From: an uncultured Granulosicoccaceae bacterium
GTDB taxonomy: Bacteria; Pseudomonadota; Gammaproteobacteria; Granulosicoccales; Granulosicoccaceae
Direction: 5' to 3'
Assembly (NCBI GenBank): GCA_937923745.1
Contig: CALDUO010000121.1
Coordinates: 1-38,006, forward strand
DNA: 38,006 nt
Under the pieces are notes generated by a model. It searched no databases. It had not been told where the DNA came from and saw only the letters and a program-made list of their open reading frames with translations. Made by a program: the position numbers and the translations under genes. Shown in pieces: positions 1 to 11,002 of this stretch; the stretch's first letter is position 1; each line of letters begins with the position of its first letter.

Positions 1-2973
<2,973 letters not shown>

Positions 2974-3110
2974 TTAGGGCATAGGTTTATCCCAATATAT
3001 CGACAGAGCTGATCTTTCGTGATCACAATGCCTTCGGCGCAGCTTAGTCATTGCAGCCAAGCCGTAGCAATTTGGCCGCATTAGGCTCCAAGACCTTGAT
3101 CCTGGACGAA

Positions 3111-3188
3111 GCGACTGGACCAAGCGACTGGACTAGGCGACCGGACTAGGCGACCGGACTAGGCGACTGGACTAGGCGACTGGACCCT
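3111..3188. repeat. 13-bp tandem array, six copies
   Basis: Six head-to-tail copies of a 13-bp unit with consensus gcgactggactag run without spacers: 3111-3123, 3124-3136, 3137-3149, 3150-3162, 3163-3175 and 3176-3188. Copies differ by one or two bases in the middle (gcgaccggactag in copies 3 and 4), with an altered last triplet in the first and last copies. The array lies in the pheT-ihfA gap, roughly 190-260 bp upstream of the ihfA start. Confidence 0.95.
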
Positions 3189-3195
3189 TTGCCGA

Positions 3196-3255
3196 GATCG
3201 GTTGGCAAGATCGGTCGGCAAGCCATCGATTAGGCAGGTCATCGATTAGGCAGGT
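3196..3255. repeat. Two short tandem duplications (13 bp x2 and 16 bp x2)
   Basis: Directly after the previous array come two 13-bp units differing by one base (gatcggttggcaa and gatcggtcggcaa, 3196-3221), then two identical 16-bp units, catcgattaggcaggt (3224-3255). They are unrelated in sequence to the preceding array, so this gap has undergone tandem duplication more than once. Confidence 0.9.
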
Positions 3256-3374
3256 CAGCGGCATAGGCCACGGCCACAAGGAATAGTGACGTGCATACCG
3301 ATCGCGTGAGCGTATTTGCCCGAAACGGGGCCACTGTTGATACACAACGGGAAACTGGACACGGCGAGAAATTA

Positions 3375-3677
3375 ATGGCTTTGACCAAAGCAGCAATGGC
3401 CGAGATGCTGTTTAACGATCTCGGACTCAACAAGCGCGAGGCAAAAGAGTTTGTTGAGCAGTTTTTCGAAGAGGTCAGACTGGCGCTTGAATCCGGCAAT
3501 GACGTAAAGCTGTCGGGTTTTGGCAACTTTGTACTGAGAAACAAAAGCGCAAGACCCGGGCGCAACCCCAAAACCGGTGAAGACATTCCAATTTCAGCCC
3601 GGCGAGTCGTGACCTTCAGACCCGGACAGAAACTAAAGGCGCGTGTAGAGGCATATGCTGGAAGCCAGCAACAATAA
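3375..3677 (+). CDS. ihfA: Integration host factor subunit alpha
   Basis: The 100-residue product ([20 protein letters not shown]) matches IHF-alpha in length and sequence. IHF alpha/beta is a nucleoid protein that binds DNA specifically and bends it sharply. The DNA-binding beta-arm is visible around [20 protein letters not shown], with the proline that intercalates into DNA. The start at 3375 is chosen over the in-frame upstream candidate at 3291, since a 28-residue extension is foreign to the family and AGAA lies just upstream. Its place after pheST and its 23-bp overlap with the following merR-type gene match the conserved gammaproteobacterial order. IHF also assists sigma54 promoters. 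Confidence 0.97.
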   Translation: MALTKAAMAEMLFNDLGLNKREAKEFVEQFFEEVRLALESGNDVKLSGFGNFVLRNKSARPGRNPKTGEDIPISARRVVTFRPGQKLKARVEAYAGSQQQ

Positions 3678-4011
3678 CGAATTACCGACCATACCCAACA
3701 AGCGTTATTTCACCATCGGTGAAGTGAGTGAGTTGTGTGATGTGAAGCCCCACGTACTTCGTTACTGGGAGCAAGAATTTCCCGACCTCGCGCCGATCAA
3801 GCGCCGGGGTAATCGCCGTTATTACCAGCGGCAAGATGTCATGTTAATTCGTCAAATCAGAAGCCTTCTGTACCAGGAAGGGTATACCATTGGCGGCGCT
3901 CGGCAGCACTTGGCAGGCGACACGGCCAAAGACGACAATTCCCAGTCACGCCAGCTTGTTCGTCAACTTCGTTCCGAACTCGAAGACGTATTGCGAATAC
4001 TGCGCAGTTAA
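3655..4011 (+). CDS. MerR-family transcriptional regulator following ihfA
   Basis: A 118-residue MerR-type protein. The winged helix-turn-helix spans about residues 18-86, with the hallmark segments [21 protein letters not shown] and [17 protein letters not shown]. It is followed by a short helical dimerisation stretch, and no C-terminal cysteine-rich metal site is present, so a metal sensor is unlikely. It overlaps the end of ihfA by 23 bp, so the two are co-translated from one mRNA. The same small regulator follows ihfA in Pseudomonas and many other Gammaproteobacteria; its ligand and targets are not established as far as I know. Its stop codon lies inside a perfect hairpin (4002-4021). Confidence 0.93.
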   Translation: MLEASNNNELPTIPNKRYFTIGEVSELCDVKPHVLRYWEQEFPDLAPIKRRGNRRYYQRQDVMLIRQIRSLLYQEGYTIGGARQHLAGDTAKDDNSQSRQLVRQLRSELEDVLRILRS

Positions 4012-4021
4012 AAAACTGCGC
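4002..4021 (+). terminator. Hairpin over the merR-type stop codon
   Basis: GCGCAGTT (4002-4009) pairs perfectly with AACTGCGC (4014-4021) around an AAAA loop. The stop codon TAA (4009-4011) is inside the hairpin. No U-tract follows, so intrinsic termination is uncertain; it may instead protect the mRNA 3' end. Confidence 0.4.
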
Positions 4022-4240
4022 CGCTATTAGGCATTTGTCTGCCGAGACATCTTCTCCCTCCCTTTGATGTCCCGCCAGGCCATGGGTGCGTTGTACTACA
4101 CGGCTCATAACAAACGTGCGGCTGTCTCATCCTTGTCTGAAACCCTGTGTGTCTGTCAGTGCAACAAACGCGCAGTCAGCAAAATGTTGTATTGCAGAGA
4201 GCAGGGCGGGGGTACGGGCTAGGATATGGGCAGGGTGAAA

Positions 4241-4295
4241 GCCAGGTCTCAGGCCAGGTTTCAGGCCAGGTTTCAGGCAAGGTTTCAGGCCAGGG
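4241..4295. repeat. 12-bp tandem array, 4.6 copies
   Basis: The unit is gccaggtttcag: 4241-4252 (one change), 4253-4264 and 4265-4276 (identical), 4277-4288 (one change), then a partial copy gccaggg. There are no spacers. It lies between the MerR-type gene and tRNA-Pro. Because 12 is a multiple of three, it gives a repetitive but spurious open frame. Confidence 0.92.
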
Positions 4296-4688
4296 GTTTG
4301 AGCCGTCGGTATGCGCCGGGTTATCGGCCAAATTCTGGATAGGTCAGATCACGAGCCAGGTTGTGGGCGGGTGATGATTTGGCGGTCGTCGCAGTAGGGG
4401 TTGTACACTCGGTGTCTTACATCCGGTGTCTTACATCCGGTGGTGTTAGCCCGGTTTGCCTGTGAGATCGCGAATGCTTCGGTGCCTACTGTCACAGGAT
4501 TATGAGTCTATAGGACCGATGCTGCAGGCAAATAGCACCTATTCAATAAGCGCGACTCAAACGGTCGAGATAGTGAAATCGGGGTACAGCATCCGCCCGT
4601 ATGCTGTTGTTGATATTGACCGTATGCTGTTATTTACATTGAGCGAGCAAATTGCTTAATTTTCAGTGAAAAACATGCGTAGATGATG

Positions 4689-4700
4689 TATCCTAGCGCG
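4689..4700 (+). promoter_or_regulatory. Candidate -10 box and GC-rich discriminator of tRNA-Pro
   Basis: TATCCT at 4689-4694 is followed by the GC-rich discriminator AGCGCG, as is usual for stringently controlled stable RNA promoters, and lies 12 bp before the tRNA 5' end. I could not find a good -35 at 16-18 bp, so confidence is modest. Confidence 0.35.
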
Positions 4701-4706
4701 CTCTGG

Positions 4707-4783
<77 letters not shown>

Positions 4784-4950
4784 GGACTAACATCAAGATT
4801 AAAGATCAACGGCTAAGATCAAATAGCGTCACCATCTCTTTGCAGAGGTTTCATTTCTCTGCTGCGACTTAACCTCGCTGCCAATATATCCGCCAGCTGT
4901 TACTTTGATTGCGTTTCTGTCTGCTGACCGGGTTTAAATCTCTGGGATAG

Positions 4951-5012
4951 CTCTCTGGTTTTCTCTTTGGGTTTCTCTCTGGATTTCTCTTTGGGTTTTC
5001 TCTTTGGGCTCA
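4951..5012. repeat. 12-13-bp pyrimidine-rich tandem array, five copies
   Basis: The copies are ctctctggtttt, ctctttgggttt, ctctctggattt, ctctttgggtttt and ctctttgggctca, contiguous from 4951 to 5012. Two unit types, ctctctgg and ctctttggg, are interleaved. Related but more diverged copies may continue to about 5035. Confidence 0.85.
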
Positions 5013-5107
5013 GTCCGTGGGCTTACTCTCTGGCGTTACTTTTTTGGGATCGCGGCCCTGGATAACTTGTCTTCGGTCTCCTGCCTTGGTTAGCCTGCCC
5101 ACGTCAT

Positions 5108-5170
5108 CTTGCCAAGGTCAACTTGTGTGGGTCAGCTTGCCAAGGTCAACCTGCGTGGTTCAGCTTGCTG
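5108..5170. repeat. 28-bp tandem repeat, about 2.3 copies
   Basis: A 28-bp unit beginning cttgccaaggtcaac occurs at 5108-5135 and 5136-5163, with a third partial copy starting cttgctgg. The copies differ at three positions. This is the longest repeat unit found in the window and may be a higher-order duplication of two 13-15-bp units. Confidence 0.85.
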
Positions 5171-5718
5171 GAATACGTTAGTGTTGACCCGCTTGCCTTG
5201 GGCTATCTGCGTGCTCGGGCAATTGCTTAGGGCCTTTGTGTGCTTTTTTGGACGACCTATACAAACGGGTCGGTTCAAGTCAGTCAGTTGTGATCAGATT
5301 CATGGCAACTATTCGCATTTCTTGTAGGGCGATCAACCGGTTCACGCATGTCGTTCTATGTTGGTGTTGCGTTCTGGCAGCCTTGGACATCATCAGGTCA
5401 CGTCATTACCACGCTTCATCTCTTCGCTATGACCGCGCATCATCACTGGGTGGCATCTCCGGATATCGTCGCTTTTTGATCTCAGGTACTACTCAACAGA
5501 GGCAGACTGGCCGATATCCATTTCAGTTTGGAGCACCGATTGTTGGACAGTGATCCAAACAGTCATGAATTTGTCATTCGCGGCTGGTTTGAGGATACAG
5601 ATGCGTTACCTTGCTCCATCAGGTGTGTTCTATATAGAAAATTTCACATAAAGATTCTTTAAATAATTGATTTATATAGTTATTGTCATAGTAGATGGTA
5701 GCTGGGAGGACGCAATTT

Positions 5719-5775
5719 ATGGCAAGGAACGACGATTTGTCAGATTTGGCTCAAAATCATTGTTCAATTTTCTAG
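5719..5775 (+). CDS. Possible 18-codon small ORF with strong RBS
   Basis: A tiny ORF, MARNDDLSDLAQNHCSIF, starts with ATG at 5719. A near-consensus Shine-Dalgarno GGGAGGA sits at 5704-5710, about eight bases before the start, and an AT-rich promoter-like patch lies just upstream. I do not recognise the peptide. It could be a leader peptide, a small protein, or the stump of a decayed gene; the good ribosome-binding site is the only positive evidence. Confidence 0.25.
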   Translation: MARNDDLSDLAQNHCSIF

Positions 5776-5951
5776 CGTAACTACTTCTCGAATCGGCAAA
5801 GCGCTTGCTGTGGGCGTTAGGATTAATCCCTGCCACGTGTACAATACGTACAAAGCGACATGTCAAGTGGATTTTTCCGATGTCATCAAATTGGCATGGT
5901 TCACGCTACATCCTGATTTCAGACGATCTGATTGTTGTATTTTTCGGAGCC

Positions 5952-5978
5952 GTCACAAACTTTCGTGTTTTTTGTGAC
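5952..5978. promoter_or_regulatory. Inverted repeat GTCACAAA-N11-TTTGTGAC
   Basis: Perfect 8-bp arms lie about 135 bp upstream of the 414-residue gene. The arms point the opposite way to a CRP site (TGTGA-N6-TCACA), so it is not a CRP box. It could be an operator or an RNA hairpin. Confidence 0.3.
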
Positions 5979-6035
5979 TCTCTGGGTAAGCCGCAAACAC
6001 TTCAACTGTGCATCGCGTTCAGTTAAGAGCATCGT

Positions 6036-6053
6036 TAGCGTTCGGAAACGCTA
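6036..6053 (+). promoter_or_regulatory. Perfect 7-bp hairpin in the leader of the 414-aa gene
   Basis: TAGCGTT (6036-6042) pairs with AACGCTA (6047-6053) around the loop CGGA, about 60 bases before the start codon at 6113. If transcribed it is a stable 5'-UTR stem; no U-tract follows, so it is not an intrinsic terminator. Confidence 0.3.
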
Positions 6054-6112
6054 GAGAAAGATTATCTAGAGACAGATATTAAAGTTGATGAAAACAGACT
6101 GGAGACAACAGT

Positions 6113-7357
6113 ATGCGCGCAGATGAGCTTCAACGCGCAGCTAGTACTATTGCGCAGACACTAAAAGAGTCTGACGTGATGAATGCGGTGCGAGCCTGCC
6201 GTGCGGCACGAGCACCCGCCGACCGTGACGCCTCTCAGGCAGCGTTATCCAGAAGCGGTACCCAGTTGATGGCGGCGTTTGAGAACCTCGCGCCGGGCGA
6301 GTACGCATTGCTCGAAAAGCTGCACTTGCACACGTTAAGAAGTGCAGGCTATTGGCGTTCACTATTGGCAGACTCGGTGCCACCCGAGCAGCAGCAAGCC
6401 GAGCTCGTGCACCTCTACAGCCGGGTGATGTTTGCGACCAGCCACTTGCCGGCACTGGTTGGCATTTTGGGTGAAACGTCTTCTGAACCAGCGCCCGTGC
6501 CTGCCACTTCTCCACTTGCGGTTGCAACACTCTCAGCTGACGAAGCTTCGATGCTGGTGCGACTGAGTGATGCCGGTGAGCTCGCGGGTGATCCTGATCG
6601 AGTCGCAAGAGCGATCGACGGCATAGACATGCTTTATTCTGCCAGTGCAACATTGAGCTCGGGTAGTTCGGTTGATCTGACGCTTCACAGCATCACTGGA
6701 GAAGCTGACAGAGACCTTGCTTTCGCGGGTGACAAGAGCGCGCTGCAGGCGGTGATGACAATCGTAGACTCCATCCCTGACCTGATCGAACAAATTGATC
6801 CCTCTGACGACGTTGACGTCAGTGAGCTGGTGTATGAGCTGCCCATATTTGATGATCTTGAAACACTCAAGACCGTCGGTACGTTCTCGCACAGTGATCT
6901 CGAAGACATTTACGACACCGTTCACCAAGGTGCGCTGCTGTGCCTCGAAAGTGGTGTTGTCGTGGTGGAGGAGGCAGACCCTGCCTACGCACAGTTGATC
7001 AGTGCGATTAATCCCAGCCAGCGTGTAAAGGCAAATAACAACATCGATACAGCCCCCGTTGCGGCTAACAACGCCAACGAAGGGTCTGGCGACATTCTAA
7101 CGCTGTACCGCCGAAAAAAGTCCGCACAGCCCCAGCCTGCCGCACCCACTCCACCAGAGCAAGAAGGGAAAAAGCAGGACGAATACTTTGAGCAGTATTT
7201 GAGAGAGCGCGAACGCATGGAGCAGGGTGCACAACCGCAAGCGCCACGCGGTGCATCGAACGCAGTGCCTTACGATGCGAACAAAACGCCGGAGCAGATC
7301 GCCAATGAGCGCGATAACGCGATTGATAACTTACTCAAAGGCCTCGGCAAGAAATAA
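6113..7357 (+). CDS. Unrecognised 414-aa cytoplasmic protein
   Basis: I do not recognise a family. The ATG at 6113 is preceded by GGAG (about 6101-6104), a good ribosome-binding site. There is no signal peptide or membrane segment. Residues 1-125 look helical (MRADELQRAASTIAQTLKES), followed by an Ala/Pro/Ser-rich linker near 125-140. An acidic middle region follows (around 225-245, IDPSDDVDVSELVYELPIFD). After about residue 310 the chain is probably disordered, with a Pro/Gln stretch (AQPQPAAPTPPEQEGKK) and a charged helix (DEYFEQYLRERERMEQ). The protein ends on a short amphipathic segment, NERDNAIDNLLKGLGKK, a possible partner-binding tail. Base composition is like its neighbours. The gene stands alone, with an SDR gene about 100 bp downstream. 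Confidence 0.8.
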   Translation: MRADELQRAASTIAQTLKESDVMNAVRACRAARAPADRDASQAALSRSGTQLMAAFENLAPGEYALLEKLHLHTLRSAGYWRSLLADSVPPEQQQAELVHLYSRVMFATSHLPALVGILGETSSEPAPVPATSPLAVATLSADEASMLVRLSDAGELAGDPDRVARAIDGIDMLYSASATLSSGSSVDLTLHSITGEADRDLAFAGDKSALQAVMTIVDSIPDLIEQIDPSDDVDVSELVYELPIFDDLETLKTVGTFSHSDLEDIYDTVHQGALLCLESGVVVVEEADPAYAQLISAINPSQRVKANNNIDTAPVAANNANEGSGDILTLYRRKKSAQPQPAAPTPPEQEGKKQDEYFEQYLRERERMEQGAQPQAPRGASNAVPYDANKTPEQIANERDNAIDNLLKGLGKK

Positions 7358-7460
7358 CCGATGCACCCTTAGTGGCAGGTTCTCTACCTGCACTATGGCA
7401 GTACCGCTGTATTCGTAGTATGTTCGGCGTTAAACACTAACCCGGACACACTGCATCTCC

Positions 7461-8222
7461 ATGATCGACCTTTCCCATCAAACAGCCCTGATTACCGGCG
7501 CAAGCCGAGGCATTGGCGCAGCTGCGGCTCATCATCTTGCGGCCTGTGGCGCCAATGTGGTCCTGTGCGCAAGAGACCAGCAAGGACTTGATCGTGAAGT
7601 CGCACGCATAAAAGACAACGGCGGTAACGCGCTGGGTGTCAGCTGTGATGTGACCAGTTACGAAGCGCTAAGCGGCACGGTTAAACGCTGCGTGGACACC
7701 TTTGGCAGCCTCGACATTCTGGTCAATAATGCCGGGATTATTGAGCCGATCGCACGATTGGCTGACTCCTCGCCCGGGCGCTGGTCGCAGGTGATCGACG
7801 TCAATGTCAAAGGCGTTTATTACGCCACTCATGCAGTACTGCCAACCATGCTGGCACAGGGCAGGGGCAGTATTGTCAACATCAGCTCCGGTGCTGCGAC
7901 CCATGCGCTCGAAGGCTGGAGTCACTATTGCGCATCCAAGGCAGCCGTGTTGTCTCTAACCCAGTGTACGCATGCTGAGTATGGTGATGCCGGCGTACGT
8001 GTGCTGGGTTTAAGCCCCGGCACTGTCGCAACCGATATGCAAGTGGCGATCAAAGCGTCGGGCATTAATCCGGTCAGTGAACTTGATCCGTCAGTACACC
8101 GGTCCCCAGAGAGCGTGGCTAAGGCTATTGCGTGGTTGTGTACCGCCGAATCAGACCATTGGCGAGGGCAAGATTTTTCGTTGCGTAGCGAAGAGGGAAT
8201 ACGGATAGCCGGTCAGGTGTGA
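7461..8222 (+). CDS. Short-chain dehydrogenase/reductase (SDR)
   Basis: A 253-residue classical SDR, probably a cytoplasmic NAD(P)-dependent oxidoreductase. The cofactor motif TGASRGIG is at residues 12-19, NNAG at 89-92, the catalytic serine in NISSG (142/143), and the catalytic Tyr156 and Lys160 in YCASK. A typical C-terminal substrate lid follows (SPGTVATDMQ). The substrate cannot be told from sequence; FabG-like or sugar/alcohol dehydrogenase activities are all possible. About 100 bp separate it from the unrecognised upstream gene, and a short hairpin (7375-7391) lies between, so co-transcription is possible but not shown. The long 13-bp array starts soon after the stop. Confidence 0.92.
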   Translation: MIDLSHQTALITGASRGIGAAAAHHLAACGANVVLCARDQQGLDREVARIKDNGGNALGVSCDVTSYEALSGTVKRCVDTFGSLDILVNNAGIIEPIARLADSSPGRWSQVIDVNVKGVYYATHAVLPTMLAQGRGSIVNISSGAATHALEGWSHYCASKAAVLSLTQCTHAEYGDAGVRVLGLSPGTVATDMQVAIKASGINPVSELDPSVHRSPESVAKAIAWLCTAESDHWRGQDFSLRSEEGIRIAGQV

Positions 8223-8259
8223 CCGGGTTCGCCCGGGGTTGTTGACATGGCCCAAGGTC

Positions 8260-8376
8260 GTAGACTTGGGTCATCGACTTGGGTCATCAATTTGGGTCGT
8301 TGGCTCGGGGCCCCGACCTGCGCCGCCGACCTGCGCCGCCGACTTGGGCCGCCGAGTTGGATTGCCGACATAGGCC
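8260..8376. repeat. 13-bp tandem array, nine contiguous copies
   Basis: Nine contiguous 13-bp units run from 8260 to 8376 with consensus close to gccgacttgggcc. The left copies are AT-richer (gtagacttgggtc, atcgacttgggtc, atcaatttgggtc), the middle is GC-rich (gccgacctgcgcc twice) and the right copies drift (gccgagttggatt, gccgacataggcc). The strict 13-bp phase is kept across strong sequence drift. Further diverged copies may extend to about 8425. It fills the gap between the SDR gene and the tRNA-Asn terminator. Confidence 0.93.
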
Positions 8377-8471
8377 CGGGTTGTCGACACAGACTTGCGT
8401 GGTCAATATAGGCCCGGGTCGCTGGCATGAGTAGTGACCTACTGCCAACGGCAAGCTACAAAATGCTGCAC

Positions 8472-8505
8472 AAAAAAAAGGCCGCCAGGGTCACTGACGG
8501 CCTTT
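8472..8505 (-). terminator. Rho-independent terminator of tRNA-Asn
   Basis: Read on the minus strand, an 11-bp stem (arms 8494-8504 and 8478-8488) closes a 5-nt loop (8489-8493) and is followed by a run of eight U (8472-8479). One position pairs as U-G only in the minus-strand RNA, which fixes the orientation. It lies 15 bases beyond the tRNA-Asn 3' end. Confidence 0.9.
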
Positions 8506-8519
8506 CTGATTTTAGTGTT

Positions 8520-8595
8520 TGGCTCCCCGGGACGGGCTCGAACCGCCGACCCAATGATTAACAGTCATTTGCTCTACCAACTGAGCTACCGGGGA
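8520..8595 (-). tRNA. tRNA-Asn (GTT anticodon)
   Basis: A 76-nt cloverleaf on the minus strand with encoded CCA (8520-8522). The acceptor stem TCCCCGG pairs with CCGGGGA, the discriminator base is G, the anticodon loop CTGTTAA gives anticodon GTT, and the T loop is TTCGAGC. It is a single-gene transcription unit: a clear sigma70 promoter lies upstream (8608-8636) and an intrinsic terminator downstream (8472-8505). Confidence 0.97.
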
Positions 8596-8607
8596 ATGAA
8601 GCCGTGC

Positions 8608-8636
8608 ATAATAACCACTCACGAAAGGAAGGTCAA
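8608..8636 (-). promoter_or_regulatory. Sigma70 promoter of tRNA-Asn
   Basis: On the minus strand, TTGACC (8631-8636) and TATTAT (8608-8613) are separated by exactly 17 bp. The -10 is followed by GCACGGC, a GC-rich discriminator, with transcription expected to start a few bases before the tRNA 5' end at 8595. Confidence 0.85.
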
Positions 8637-8689
8637 CCGAAGTTGCCGCAATTGGTTTATGCTCTGTCCAGGCAACGATTTTTTAGACT

Positions 8690-10705
8690 ATGTCGACACC
8701 ATTTAAGATACATACCAAGTACAAGCCTGCGGGTGATCAGCCGACAGCGATTGCCAGTCTCACCGAAGGGCTGATGGATGGGTTGGCGTTCCAAACGTTG
8801 TTGGGCGTTACCGGGTCTGGCAAAACCTATACCATCGCCAATATCATTGAAAAGCAGCAGCGACCGGCGATTATTCTCGCCCCCAACAAGACGCTGGCCG
8901 CGCAGCTATATGGTGAGATGAAAGAGTTTTTTCCCGAAAACTCAGTGGAATACTTCGTCTCCTACTACGACTACTATCAACCCGAGGCCTATGTGCCTGC
9001 ATCCGATTTGTTTATCGAAAAAGATGCATCGGTCAATGAACACATTGAGCAAATGCGCCTCTCTGCAACCAAGGCGTTGTTCGAACGGCCCGACACCATT
9101 ATTGTCGCTACGGTATCGTCCATTTACGGGTTGGGCGACCCACAGCAGTATCACAACATGGTACTGCATGTTTCTCGCGGAGAGGTGATCGACCAGCGCA
9201 AGATTTTGCGTCGACTCGCAGAAATGCAGTACCAGCGCAATGATCTTGAATTACGCCGAGGTACCTATCGTGTGCGTGGTGAAATCATCGACATACATCC
9301 GGCAGAGTCAGAGCGGGAAGCAATTCGCATCGAGCTGTTCGATGATGAAATTGAATCGCTGTGTTATTTCGATCCGCTGACCGGTGAGATCCTGCGTCGG
9401 GTACCTCGTCTGACGGTGTATCCAAAAACGCATTACGTCACACCCCGTGATCGACTGTTACAGGCGGTTGACCTTATAAAAGACGAACTGCGCGAGCGAC
9501 TGGAGCAACTGCAGCTGGCGAACAAACTGGTCGAAGCGCAGCGATTGCAGCAGCGTACTTTGTTTGACCTTGAAATGATCAACGAGCTTGGGTATTGCTC
9601 GGGCATTGAAAACTATTCACGGTATTTGTCCGGTCGTGCGCCGGGTGAGCCTCCCCCGTGTCTGTTTGATTATCTGCCAGACAACGCCATGCTGTTTATC
9701 GACGAGAGTCATGTCACGGTGCCGCAGTTGGGTGCCATGTACAAAGGTGACAGGTCACGTAAAGAAAACCTCGTCAATTTTGGGTTCAGGCTGCTGTCGG
9801 CGTTGGACAATCGACCGTTAAAATTCGAGGAGTTCGAGCGGCTGTCTCCACAAACGGTATTCGTGTCAGCGACCCCTGGTGACTACGAAGCTGCTCATGC
9901 AGATCAGGTGGTAGAACAGGTTGTCAGGCCTACCGGTTTGGTCGACCCCGAAGTCGAAATCAGGCCGGTCAGAACCCAGGTTGACGATGTTATGTCAGAG
10001 ATTCGAGTTCGGTCAGCCAAAAACGAACGGGTGTTGATCACGACTCTGACCAAACGTATGTCAGAAGACTTGACAGACTACCTGACCGAACACGATATCC
10101 GCGTGCGTTATTTACACTCGGATGTTGATACGGTTGAGCGTAGCGAAATCATTCGTGACTTACGACTGGGTGAATTTGACGTGTTGGTCGGTATTAACCT
10201 GTTAAGAGAGGGGCTCGATATGCCTGAGGTCTCTTTGGTGGCGATACTCGATGCTGACAAAGAGGGGTTTTTAAGATCAGAGCGCTCATTGATACAAACG
10301 ATCGGACGCGCTGCGAGAAATTTGCACGGTCGGGCCATTTTGTATGCCGATCGGGTGACCGGTTCGATGGAGCGCGCGATCAACGAGACCAACCGTCGTC
10401 GCGAAGCACAGCTTGCGCATAACGAGGCGCACGGGATTGTGCCCCAGGGTATTGTCAAAGCGGTCGCCGACGTCATGCAGACGGGTGGCTCGTCCGGTGG
10501 CAGAAAGCGCGGCGACAAGAAACCGACCGCGGCCTCGGTTGCCAGAGCGGCGGTTATGACACCGGCTGAGGGAACCCGCGCGATTGCCAAACTGGAAAAG
10601 CAGATGTATGACTGCGCGGCCAACCTTGAGTTCGAAAGAGCAGCAACACTCCGCGATGAAATACAGATGCTCCGCGAGAACGTGTTTGTAGAGGCGACTG
10701 TCTGA
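8690..10705 (+). CDS. uvrB: Excinuclease ABC subunit B
   Basis: The 671-residue length is normal for UvrB, the DNA-damage-verifying helicase-like subunit of nucleotide excision repair, which works with UvrA and UvrC. Walker A is GVTGSGKT (residues 39-46). The beta-hairpin inserted between DNA strands starts at [12 protein letters not shown] (92-103). Helicase motifs follow ([12 protein letters not shown], and motif VI around QTIGRAARN). The C-terminal UVR domain that contacts UvrC is seen in [24 protein letters not shown], split here only by normal spacing. The start lies close to the divergent tRNA-Asn promoter. I found no clear LexA box in the short gap and no strong Shine-Dalgarno, so SOS control is not supported by sequence. 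Confidence 0.98.
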   Translation: MSTPFKIHTKYKPAGDQPTAIASLTEGLMDGLAFQTLLGVTGSGKTYTIANIIEKQQRPAIILAPNKTLAAQLYGEMKEFFPENSVEYFVSYYDYYQPEAYVPASDLFIEKDASVNEHIEQMRLSATKALFERPDTIIVATVSSIYGLGDPQQYHNMVLHVSRGEVIDQRKILRRLAEMQYQRNDLELRRGTYRVRGEIIDIHPAESEREAIRIELFDDEIESLCYFDPLTGEILRRVPRLTVYPKTHYVTPRDRLLQAVDLIKDELRERLEQLQLANKLVEAQRLQQRTLFDLEMINELGYCSGIENYSRYLSGRAPGEPPPCLFDYLPDNAMLFIDESHVTVPQLGAMYKGDRSRKENLVNFGFRLLSALDNRPLKFEEFERLSPQTVFVSATPGDYEAAHADQVVEQVVRPTGLVDPEVEIRPVRTQVDDVMSEIRVRSAKNERVLITTLTKRMSEDLTDYLTEHDIRVRYLHSDVDTVERSEIIRDLRLGEFDVLVGINLLREGLDMPEVSLVAILDADKEGFLRSERSLIQTIGRAARNLHGRAILYADRVTGSMERAINETNRRREAQLAHNEAHGIVPQGIVKAVADVMQTGGSSGGRKRGDKKPTAASVARAAVMTPAEGTRAIAKLEKQMYDCAANLEFERAATLRDEIQMLRENVFVEATV

Positions 10706-10721
10706 GGACGTCTGTTTGGCG

Positions 10722-10801
10722 TCGGGTTGTCCCGTGCCCGGTTGAAAGCTCACCCGGTTGAGAGCGTACCGGGTTGCGAGCCTGCCAGGTTGAGAGCCTG
10801 C
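10722..10801. repeat. 16-bp tandem array, about five copies
   Basis: The copies are ccggttgaaagctcac (10738-10753), ccggttgagagcgtac (10754-10769), cgggttgcgagcctgc (10770-10785) and caggttgagagcctgc (10786-10801), preceded by a diverged copy from about 10722. It begins shortly after the uvrB stop codon. Confidence 0.88.
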
Positions 10802-11002
10802 CGGGAATCGGACCAGAAATTGCCCTGAAAGGTTGTATAAATGCTCGCTCAGGCTGTCTGCCGCAGCCATGGCGATACCGAAAGAACCTGAATACAGGCG
10901 CCGTAAAACTGCTAAAATGGGGAAATAACCGGGAGGTGTGTCGCCGAGGCCGTGGGTGGTTACTGGTGCGGCCGACCCGCAGCTGAGCTGCGTCACCAGA
11001 GC

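Larger units (their letters stand above)
2974..3374. other. pheT-ihfA intergenic leader, repeat-rich, no gene seen
   Basis: About 400 bp between pheT and ihfA. It holds a six-copy 13-bp array (3111-3188), then two copies of a different 13-bp unit, gatcggttggcaa/gatcggtcggcaa (3196-3221), then two identical copies of the 16-bp unit catcgattaggcaggt (3224-3255). I saw no convincing ORF, terminator or sigma70 promoter. A frame open upstream of ihfA from 3291 is rejected as an N-terminal extension because IHF-alpha proteins begin at the MALTK-like segment. Confidence 0.6.
4022..4706. other. merR-tRNA-Pro gap with repeats, no gene supported
   Basis: About 685 bp. It contains a 12-bp array (4241-4295) and a 14-bp perfect duplication cggtgtcttacatc (4410-4423, 4424-4437). 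The only sizeable open frame (4147-4374) owes its length to the 12-bp array, which reads as repeated Gln-Val-Ser-Gly, and has no family resemblance. The end of the gap should hold the tRNA promoter. Confidence 0.5.
4784..6112. other. 1.3-kb gene-poor region with repeats and an AT-rich patch
   Basis: No protein-coding gene of normal size is supported. The left part (4951-5163) holds two tandem arrays. The middle (about 5625-5700) is strikingly AT-rich compared with its surroundings and precedes an 18-codon ORF with a strong ribosome-binding site (5719-5775). The right part has two hairpins (5952-5978 and 6036-6053) upstream of the 414-residue gene. Open frames at 5109-5327, 5236-5553 and 5805-6026 lack start signals and family features and are treated as noise. 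Confidence 0.5.

Noticed and set aside
3111..3255. CRISPR-like repetition in the pheT-ihfA gap
   Set aside because: Copies are contiguous 13-16-bp units with no unique spacers, and no cas genes are nearby.
3291..3374. N-terminal extension of IhfA
   Set aside because: The 28 extra residues are absent from the family; start at 3375 gives the usual 100 residues.
4147..4374. 75-residue ORF with repeated Gln-Val-Ser-Gly
   Set aside because: The repetition is only the translation of a 12-bp DNA array like others in non-coding gaps; no start signal or family support.
5952..5978. CRP site
   Set aside because: The half sites are in the reverse order (TCACA before TGTGA) and the spacing is wrong.
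8640..8689. LexA (SOS) box upstream of uvrB
   Set aside because: A CTGT is present but no ACAG partner at the right distance.
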